A stretch of DNA of 64,000 nt from Actinophytocola algeriensis. GTDB lineage: Bacteria > Actinomycetota > Actinomycetes > Mycobacteriales > Pseudonocardiaceae. Each line of letters starts with the position of its first letter. The stretch's first letter is position 1. Shown piece by piece: positions 58,063-64,000 of this stretch. The stretch lies in contig NZ_JACHJQ010000001.1 in NCBI RefSeq assembly GCF_014203735.1, forward strand, positions 607,269 to 671,268, given 5' to 3'. A program made the translations under genes and the position numbers. A model generated the notes under the pieces. That model was not told the origin of the DNA. It worked only from the letters and a program-made list of their open reading frames with translations, and ran no database searches.

Positions 58063-59711
58063 TGCAGTGGACAGAGCTGATCATCTTCGTCCTGTTGTTC
58101 GGGCTCGTGACCGTCATGGGCTTCGTCGCCGCCCGCTGGCGCGCGGCCGAGTCGCTCGACCACCTCGACGAGTGGGGCCTCGGCGGCCGCAAGTTCGGGT
58201 CGTGGATCACCTGGTTCCTCGTCGGCGGTGACCTCTACACGGCGTACACGTTCGTCGCCGTGCCCGCACTGCTGTTCGGCGCGGGCGCGATGGGCTTCTT
58301 CGCCCTGCCGTACACGATCATCGCCTACCCGCTGGTGTTCCTGCCGGTGCTGCGGCTGTGGTCGGTGTCGCGGGCCCGCGGCTACGTGACGCCGGCGGAC
58401 TTCGTGCGCGGCCGCTACGGCTCGCCGATCCTCGCGCTGCTGGTCGCGATCACCGGCATCGTCGCGACGATGCCCTACATCGCGCTGCAGCTCGTCGGGC
58501 TCGAGGCGGTGCTGCGGTCGATGGGCTTCAACGCGGCGGGCTTCCTCGGCCACCTGCCGCTGCTGATCGCGTTCATCATCCTGGCGCTCTACACCTACCA
58601 GTCCGGGCTGCGCGCACCCGCGCTGATCGCGTTCGTCAAGGACATCCTGATCTACATCGTGATCCTGGTGGCGGTGATCTACCTGCCGGCCAAGCTGGGC
58701 GGCTGGGACGCGATCTTCGGTGCCGCCGAGGACAAGCTGACCGCGGAGAACCCGAAGACGGGCGCGCCGTTCGGCGACATCCTGCTGAACTCCAACAACC
58801 AGCTGCAGTACGCGACGCTGGCGCTGGGCTCGGCGATGGCGCTGTTCCTGTACCCGCACTCGGTGACCGGCGTCCTGGCCTCGCGGGGCCGGGACGTGCT
58901 GAAGCGCAACATGTCCGCGCTGCCGGCGTACTCGCTGCTGCTCGGTCTGCTCGCGCTGCTGGGCTTCGCCGCGATCGCCGCGGGCGTCACGCCGCTCACG
59001 AACAACGCGACCGGCCGCCCGGACACGAACACGATCATCCCGGAGCTGTTCAACACGCAGTTCCCGTCGTGGTTCGCCGGCATCGCGTTCGCCGCGATCG
59101 GCATCGGCGCGCTCGTGCCCGCCGCGATCATGTCGATCGCCGCGGCGAACCTGTGGACCCGCAACATCTACAAGGAGTACATCCGCAAGAACGCCACGCC
59201 GAAGGACGAGGCCAAGCAGGCCAAGGTCGCGTCCCTGGTGGTCAAGTTCGGCGCCGTCCTGTTCATCGTGGTGATCGACCCGCAGTACGCGATCGACCTC
59301 CAGCTGATCGGCGGCGTGATCATCCTGCAGACACTGCCCGCGGTCGCGATCGCCTTGTACACCAAGTGGTTGCACCGCTGGGCGCTCATCGCGGGCTGGG
59401 CGGTCGGCATGGGCTGGGGAATGGTGCTGCTGTACCAGATCCCGAACCCGGCGAGCGGCCGCATGCACTTCGGCGGTTCCGCGCTGGCGCTGGACAAGCT
59501 GAACATCTTCGGCTGGGTGCCGTTCGACGGCTCGAAGGTCCAGATCTACGTCGGTTTCGTCGCGCTGATCGCGAACCTGCTGGTCGCGGTCATCGTCACG
59601 CTGATCATCCGCCGGATGAAGAACGTCTCCAACGGCGACGACGACACCATGGGCGACGACTACCACGTGGACGAGCACGACGAGAACCTCAGGCCGATCG
59701 CCGTGCACTGA
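58062..59711 (+). CDS. Sodium:solute symporter, monocarboxylate (MctP) type
   Basis: The 549-aa protein has about 13 hydrophobic segments and the SSS-family pattern: WGLGGRKFGSWITWFLVGGDLYTAYTF near the N-terminus, and a later ALGSAMALFLYPHSVTGVLA. The DUF3311 partner and these motifs fit MctP-like uptake of pyruvate, lactate, acetate or similar monocarboxylates. The exact substrate is not decided by sequence. A strong terminator follows. Confidence 0.9.
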   Translation: MQWTELIIFVLLFGLVTVMGFVAARWRAAESLDHLDEWGLGGRKFGSWITWFLVGGDLYTAYTFVAVPALLFGAGAMGFFALPYTIIAYPLVFLPVLRLWSVSRARGYVTPADFVRGRYGSPILALLVAITGIVATMPYIALQLVGLEAVLRSMGFNAAGFLGHLPLLIAFIILALYTYQSGLRAPALIAFVKDILIYIVILVAVIYLPAKLGGWDAIFGAAEDKLTAENPKTGAPFGDILLNSNNQLQYATLALGSAMALFLYPHSVTGVLASRGRDVLKRNMSALPAYSLLLGLLALLGFAAIAAGVTPLTNNATGRPDTNTIIPELFNTQFPSWFAGIAFAAIGIGALVPAAIMSIAAANLWTRNIYKEYIRKNATPKDEAKQAKVASLVVKFGAVLFIVVIDPQYAIDLQLIGGVIILQTLPAVAIALYTKWLHRWALIAGWAVGMGWGMVLLYQIPNPASGRMHFGGSALALDKLNIFGWVPFDGSKVQIYVGFVALIANLLVAVIVTLIIRRMKNVSNGDDDTMGDDYHVDEHDENLRPIAVH

Positions 59712-59741
59712 TCCACTGAGCGGTGCATTGATCGACTGAAT

Positions 59742-59787
59742 GGAAAGGCGCTTTCTGAACAGAACTCTGTTCAGAAAGCGCCTTTCC
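59742..59787 (+). terminator. Rho-independent terminator after the symporter
   Basis: A perfect 21-bp stem (59742-59762 with 59767-59787) closes a 4-base loop and is followed by GCTTTT. Its GAAAGGCGCTTTC core also occurs at 61066-61113. Confidence 0.92.
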
Positions 59788-59821
59788 GCTTTTCGTGTTG
59801 TTCTCGCAATCTGTGCGCCTT

Positions 59822-59845
59822 GTGCAGATGCACGTGCAGATGCAG
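59822..59845 (+). repeat. 12-bp tandem direct repeat upstream of the EgtD-like gene
   Basis: GTGCAGATGCAC and GTGCAGATGCAG abut, 53 bases before the ATG. They may be a regulator site for the following methyltransferase gene. Confidence 0.5.
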
Positions 59846-59897
59846 AATCAGAACCCTTCTGGAGTGAAGAAGCCATCTGCGGAAGGGGAGCCCTGCG

Positions 59898-60992
59898 ATG
59901 GCAGTTGGGGAGATAGCCGCACCCGCGGTGCGGACGAGAGTCGAACCGGACGGCCCGGCGTGGCTGGAGCTGGGCCCGGACGACCGCGCGGCGAGGTTCA
60001 TGCGGCTGGTGAGCGACCTGAACCGCGGCTTCGACGACGAGGCCAACGGCAAACGGATCACGACCGGCCACGCGTACTCCGGGGCCGAAACGGCCGTGGC
60101 GTGGACGTCTGTCTGCCGGGACCCGTTCTGCGGCGCCCCTCGGCAGAGTGTCGAGTCGTTCGCCCGCCGCTGGCAGGGGCTGCGTGCCAGCATGCCCGAC
60201 GAGCCGTGCCACTACGTGAGCCTGGGGCCGGGCGACGGCCGCAAGGACGGCGTTCTCCTCGAGGACCTGTCACGTGCGAACGCCGACCTGTGCTACCTGC
60301 CGGTGGATGCGAGCGAGGAGCTGCTGCACCTGGCCGTGCGCGGCCTGATCCGCGGGTTGTCGCTGCCGACCGACCGCGTGCTGTCCCTCCCGTGGGACTT
60401 CGCGATCACGGAGAACGTGGCATGTCTGCGCCGTCTGCTCGACGAGCTGTTCGGCCCGACCCCGGTGCTGTTCTCCCTGCTGGGCAACACACTGGCCCAC
60501 TTCGACGACGACGTGGCCGTGCTCCGCCGGTTCGCTCGTGAGCTGCTCCGCCCCGGCGACCGCCTGTTGCTGGAGGCGGAGGTGACCATGGCCCTGGACG
60601 ACGACCTGGTCGTGAACGCGGTGGCGGAGTACGAACACAGCACGGCGTTCGGCGAGTACGTGGCGGCGGTGCTGCGGACCCACACCGACCTGATGGTGGA
60701 CCACGACGCGGTGGAGCTGCTGGGTGCCGTGGACGCCGGCCGCGCGCTGGTGGTGAAGACCGCCTACCGCAACCGGACGGGCTCGGACGTGCGGATCGCG
60801 CTGCCCAACAACACGGCTGTCTGTTTCGCCCCGGACGACACGATCCGGTTGGCGCTGACACGGAAGTACTCACCGGAAGGTCTGAGTTCCCTGCTCCACG
60901 AGGCGGGCCTGACGGTGACGGCGGATTCGTGCACGGGAACAGGCGGCCCGTTCGGGCTCGCGCTGATGATGCTCGCCGTGGCGGACTGCTAG
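59898..60992 (+). CDS. EgtD-like (histidine-specific-type) SAM methyltransferase
   Basis: The 364-aa protein has the layout of the EgtD/histidine-specific methyltransferase SAM domain: a GPGDGRKDGVLLEDL motif at about 112-126, LPVDASEELL, and LLGNTLAHFDDDVAVLRRFARELLRPGDRLLLE. Motif I differs from the canonical EgtD ELGSGTSEKT form, and no egtA, egtB, egtC or egtE is nearby, so ergothioneine synthesis is unlikely. It probably methylates another amine, perhaps in secondary metabolism. ATG 59898 follows GGGGAG. Confidence 0.75.
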   Translation: MAVGEIAAPAVRTRVEPDGPAWLELGPDDRAARFMRLVSDLNRGFDDEANGKRITTGHAYSGAETAVAWTSVCRDPFCGAPRQSVESFARRWQGLRASMPDEPCHYVSLGPGDGRKDGVLLEDLSRANADLCYLPVDASEELLHLAVRGLIRGLSLPTDRVLSLPWDFAITENVACLRRLLDELFGPTPVLFSLLGNTLAHFDDDVAVLRRFARELLRPGDRLLLEAEVTMALDDDLVVNAVAEYEHSTAFGEYVAAVLRTHTDLMVDHDAVELLGAVDAGRALVVKTAYRNRTGSDVRIALPNNTAVCFAPDDTIRLALTRKYSPEGLSSLLHEAGLTVTADSCTGTGGPFGLALMMLAVADC

Positions 60993-61065
60993 ACGCACGA
61001 CGAGCGGGGGCCGAGGGGGCCCTGCTCCGCGAACCGGGACGCTGCGCGCCCAGCGGTCCGGTGTC

Positions 61066-61113
61066 ATGAAAGGCGCTTTCTGGACGTGGGAGGTCCTGGA
61101 AGGCGCCTTTCAT
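61066..61113. terminator. Bidirectional terminator between EgtD-like and TetR genes
   Basis: ATGAAAGGCGC (61066-61076) pairs with GCGCCTTTCAT (61103-61113) around a 26-base loop. The two genes converge here. The arms match the core of the terminator at 59742-59787. Confidence 0.65.
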
Positions 61114-61133
61114 GGCGCCTGGCGCCGTCCGCC

Positions 61134-61727
61134 TCAGTCCAGCGCCAGCCCCTTCAGCAGGGGCAGGTACACGTCGTCCACCATCGACTCGACCATCTCG
61201 TCCGGTACCGGTGGGCCGTAGAACACCGCCACCGCGCGCACCAGGTCCAGGGGTAGCCGGAGCACCATCCTGGGCAGCTCGACCGGTCGCAGTTCCCCCC
61301 GTGCGACGGCGTTGTCCACGACGTGCCGGATGACGCCCGTCAGCGGCGCCGAGTCGAGGCGGTCCCGGAGCAGCGTCTGCACCTCGGGATGCTTGAAGGC
61401 GTCCGCCATGACGCCGGCGATGGTCTCGCTCATCATGCCCGCCATCCGGTCGGCGACGCGGGTGAAGAGCCACACCAGATCAGCCCGTAGCGAACCCAGA
61501 TCCGGCGTACCGGACTCCTGGGGCTGTTGGCGTACCCACGCGGACACGACGAGGTGCGCTCGGCTCTGCCATCTGCGGTAAATGACGGGTTTGCTCGTCC
61601 CCGCCCGTTTTGCCACCGCCTCTATGGTGAGAGCTGTGTAGCCGACCTCGGCCAGCTCGGCCCACGTCGCGTCGAGGATCGCCTGCTCGAGTCGTTCGCC
61701 TCGCCTGCGTGTCTTGGTCTCGGTCAC
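61134..61727 (-). CDS. TetR-family regulator of the adjacent ABC exporter
   Basis: The 197-aa protein starts at GTG 61727, five bases after AAGGGG. The HTH (YTALTIEAVAKRAGTSKPVIYRRWQSRAHLV) and a TetR C-terminal domain of the TetR_C_6/33 kind are clear. It is divergent from the two-gene ABC exporter and probably represses it. A possible operator lies at 61741-61760. Confidence 0.92.
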   Translation of the reverse strand: MTETKTRRRGERLEQAILDATWAELAEVGYTALTIEAVAKRAGTSKPVIYRRWQSRAHLVVSAWVRQQPQESGTPDLGSLRADLVWLFTRVADRMAGMMSETIAGVMADAFKHPEVQTLLRDRLDSAPLTGVIRHVVDNAVARGELRPVELPRMVLRLPLDLVRAVAVFYGPPVPDEMVESMVDDVYLPLLKGLALD

Positions 61728-61740
61728 CCGACCCCTTTAA

Positions 61741-61760
61741 GATACGTTGCGTTTCCTATC
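61741..61760. promoter_or_regulatory. Candidate TetR operator
   Basis: GATA and TATC form an inverted repeat of the outer bases around 12 bases, between the divergent TetR and ABC genes. The symmetry is weak and the site is tentative. Confidence 0.3.
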
Positions 61761-61818
61761 GAACTGGTCTACTTTCCGCCATGTTAGACACGACCCGTTT
61801 CTTCCCAGGGGGGAAGCC

Positions 61819-63549
61819 TTGCTGAGCCGATTGTTGGTGACCTACCTGCGGCCCTACCGCCGCGAGCTCACCGCGGTACTCGTACTGCAGCTGGTGGGCA
61901 CGGTCGCCTCGCTCTACCTGCCCAGCCTCAACGCCGACATCATCGACTTCGGTGTCGCCCGGGGGGACACCGGCTACATCGTCGAGACCGGCGGGTGGAT
62001 GCTCGCCGTCACGCTGGTGCAGATCGTCTGCTCGATCGGCGCGGTCTGGTTCGGTGCGCGCGTCGCGATGGCGTTCGGCCGTGACGTGCGGTCCGGGATC
62101 TTCCACCGCGTCGGCGCGTTCTCCGCGCGCGAGGTCGCGACCTTCGGCGCGCCGTCGCTGATCACCCGGACCACCAACGACGTGCAGCAGGTCCAGTTGC
62201 TGGTCGTCATGTTCTGCACGATGTTCGTCGCGGCGCCGATCATGTGTGTCGCCGGCGTGATCATGGCGCTCCAGGAGGACGTCGGGCTCTCCTGGCTGCT
62301 GCTCGTGTGCGTGCCAGCGCTCGCGATCTCCATCGGGCTGATCGTGGCCAGGATGGTGCCGCAGTTCCGGTTGATGCAGGACCGGATCGACCAGGTGAAC
62401 CGCGTCCTGCGCGAGCAGCTGTCCGGCATCCGGGTGGTCCGCGCGTTCGTTCGCGAGAAGGCCGAGACCGAGCGCTTCGGCGACGCCAACCGCCACCTCA
62501 CCGACACCGCGCTCCGGGTCGGGCGGCTGCAGGCGCTGATCTTCCCGACCGTCATGCTGATCCTGAACGTCTCGAGCGTCGCCGTCCTCTGGTTCGGCGC
62601 GCACCGCGTGGACACCGGCGAGATGCAGGTCGGCGCGCTGACCGCGTTCCTGTCCTACCTGCTGATGATCCTGATGTCGGTCATGATGGCGACCTTCATC
62701 TCGATGATGATCCCGCGCGCGGCGGTCTGCGCGGAACGCATCCAGGAGGTGCTCGAGACCGAGTCGTCGGTGACGGACCCCGACGAACCCGTGACCGAGC
62801 TGCCGACCCGCGCCGAGGTCGAGTTCCTGGGCGTCGAGTTCCGGTACCCGGGGGCGGCCGACCCGGTCCTGCGGGACATCTCGTTCCGCGCCGAGGCGGG
62901 CAGGACCACCGCGATCATCGGCAGCACCGGCGCCGGCAAGACCACGCTGCTGTCGCTCGTCCCCCGGCTGATCGACGTCACCGGGGGTGTGCTGCGCGTC
63001 AACGGCACCGACGTCCGCGACCTGGAACCGGACGTGCTGCGCGGCCGCATCGGGCTGGTGCCCCAGCAGGCCTACCTGTTCACCGGCACCGTCGCGTCCA
63101 ACCTCCGCTACGGCAACCCGGACGCCACCGACGAGGACCTCTGGCAGGCGCTGGAGATCGCACAGGCCAAGGACTTCGTCGAGGAGATGGGTGGCCTCGA
63201 GTCCGCGATCGCGCAGGGCGGCACCAACGTGTCCGGCGGCCAGCGGCAGCGGCTGTCGATCGCGCGTGCGCTCGTGCGGCAGCCGGAGATCTACCTGTTC
63301 GACGACGCGTTCTCCGCACTGGACCTCGCGACCGACGCGGCACTGCGCGCCGCGCTGCGGCCGCACACCCAGCGGTCCGCGATCCTCGTGGTCGCGCAGC
63401 GCGTCTCCACGATCCTCGACGCCGACCAGATCATCGTGCTCGAGAACGGGGAGATCGTCGGCACCGGCACGCACCGCGAGCTGATGGCCGACTGCCCGAC
63501 CTACCAGGAAATCGTCGAGTCCCAGCTGACCCCGGAGCAGGCCGCATGA
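61819..63549 (+). CDS. ABC exporter half-transporter (TMD-NBD)
   Basis: The TTG start 61819 follows GGGGGG at good spacing; ATGs further upstream would add non-conserved sequence. The 576-aa protein has six N-terminal membrane helices (about 15-300) and an NBD with Walker A GSTGAGKTT, signature VSGGQRQRLSIARAL and Walker B IYLFDDAFS. In the D-loop region the catalytic Glu after Walker B is Asp (FDDAFS), as in the degenerate half of heterodimeric exporters. It overlaps the next half-transporter gene (ATGA). Drug or lipid export is likely; the substrate is unknown. Confidence 0.92.
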   Translation: MLSRLLVTYLRPYRRELTAVLVLQLVGTVASLYLPSLNADIIDFGVARGDTGYIVETGGWMLAVTLVQIVCSIGAVWFGARVAMAFGRDVRSGIFHRVGAFSAREVATFGAPSLITRTTNDVQQVQLLVVMFCTMFVAAPIMCVAGVIMALQEDVGLSWLLLVCVPALAISIGLIVARMVPQFRLMQDRIDQVNRVLREQLSGIRVVRAFVREKAETERFGDANRHLTDTALRVGRLQALIFPTVMLILNVSSVAVLWFGAHRVDTGEMQVGALTAFLSYLLMILMSVMMATFISMMIPRAAVCAERIQEVLETESSVTDPDEPVTELPTRAEVEFLGVEFRYPGAADPVLRDISFRAEAGRTTAIIGSTGAGKTTLLSLVPRLIDVTGGVLRVNGTDVRDLEPDVLRGRIGLVPQQAYLFTGTVASNLRYGNPDATDEDLWQALEIAQAKDFVEEMGGLESAIAQGGTNVSGGQRQRLSIARALVRQPEIYLFDDAFSALDLATDAALRAALRPHTQRSAILVVAQRVSTILDADQIIVLENGEIVGTGTHRELMADCPTYQEIVESQLTPEQAA

Positions 63550-64000
63550 GCACCCCCACCGCAACCCGCAGGCCGATGGCAGGTGGCCCGGTAGGCAGAG
63601 GGTTCCCCGGCATGCAGGGGCCCGTCAGCAAGGCCGACGATTTCAAGACCTCCGCCAAACGGCTCGTCTCCCGGATGCGGCCGGAACGCGTGAGCCTCGT
63701 GCTGGTGGTCGTGCTCGGCGTGATCAGCGTCGGGTTCTCGGTGGCAGGCCCGAAGATCCTGGGCCACGCCACGGACATCATCTTCGACGGCATCATCGCC
63801 CGGTACCGCGGACTGCCCGGTGCCGGCATCGACTTCGCCGCGCTCGGGTCCGTGCTGCGCTGGGTGCTCGCGCTGTACCTGATCTCGTCGATCTTCGGGT
63901 GGCTGCAGGGCAGGCTGCTCAACACGGTGGTGCAGCGCGTCGTGTTCGAGCTGCGCGAGGACGTCGAGGCGAAGCTGCACCGGCTGCCGCTGCGGTACTT
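63546..64000 (+). CDS. Second ABC exporter half-transporter (3' end outside window)
   Basis: ATG 63546 overlaps the previous stop. The visible 151 codons contain a Gly/Pro-rich N-terminal extension (about 1-30) and then the first membrane helices (LVLVVVLGVISVGFSVAGPKILG; LALYLISSIFGWLQGRLL). The NBD lies beyond the window. It should pair with the preceding half-transporter as a heterodimer, with the canonical NBD expected here. Confidence 0.88.
   Translation, partial: MSTPTATRRPMAGGPVGRGFPGMQGPVSKADDFKTSAKRLVSRMRPERVSLVLVVVLGVISVGFSVAGPKILGHATDIIFDGIIARYRGLPGAGIDFAALGSVLRWVLALYLISSIFGWLQGRLLNTVVQRVVFELREDVEAKLHRLPLRY

Overview
The window is very G+C-rich, dense double-stranded coding sequence with many GTG/TTG starts and ATGA/GTGA gene overlaps. 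It carries actinomycete hallmarks: a conservon (kinase-like protein, roadblock protein, DUF742 protein, small GTPase) with two P450s, an XRE-DUF5753/DUF397 pair, two SARP-NB-ARC regulators, an nSTAND-WD40 protein and many secreted hydrolases. This points to a soil actinomycete, most likely of the Pseudonocardiaceae (Lentzea/Saccharothrix/Amycolatopsis type; inference). I see no tRNA, rRNA, CRISPR array, transposase or phage gene, so this reads as ordinary chromosomal accessory DNA.

Layout. 1-6.3 kb: carbohydrate locus with a LacI regulator, DUF305 and DUF1996 secreted proteins, a divergent GH16 glucanase with two discoidin domains and a Tat-exported five-bladed-propeller protein; two identical LacI-type operators lie in the divergent promoter region. 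6.3-11.8 kb: PucR-type regulator divergent from a coupled pair of secreted metalloproteases (M6, M64). 12-15 kb: MacB-like tripartite ABC system. 15-17.7 kb: YjbR protein and secreted M14 carboxypeptidase. 17.7-23.2 kb: two overlapping SARP regulators divergent from a methyltransferase, then a 30-bp palindromic tandem repeat. 23.4-28.8 kb: aldo/keto reductase, XRE regulator, Bcr/CflA-type efflux pump, Nei-type glycosylase, and an orphan DUF742-methyltransferase pair.

29-35.6 kb is a complete hexitol-type PTS operon: DeoR regulator, PfkB kinase, EIICB, EIIA, zinc dehydrogenase, HPr and EI. A divergent LLM oxidoreductase/TetR pair follows, with a long inverted-repeat operator. 37.5-44.9 kb holds three secreted proteins: a two-domain laccase, a 1330-residue ThuA/discoidin/PQQ-type sugar dehydrogenase/PKD/DUF1080 protein, and a cupredoxin with five Ig-like repeats. 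I infer that these form an extracellular sugar-oxidising electron path from dehydrogenase to blue copper protein to laccase and O2; this is the most attractive candidate for an undescribed system in the window.

45-47.8 kb: ECF sigma factor with a coupled membrane protein, then XRE-DUF5753/DUF397. 48-53.4 kb: conservon cvnABCD plus two P450s, one with a non-canonical K-helix motif. 53.9-57.5 kb: XRE-nSTAND-TM-WD40 protein. 57.8-61 kb: DUF3311/monocarboxylate symporter pair and an EgtD-like methyltransferase. 61.1-64 kb: TetR divergent from a two-gene ABC exporter whose second half is cut by the window edge. Several intergenic palindromes act as likely terminators and belong to dispersed repeat families.
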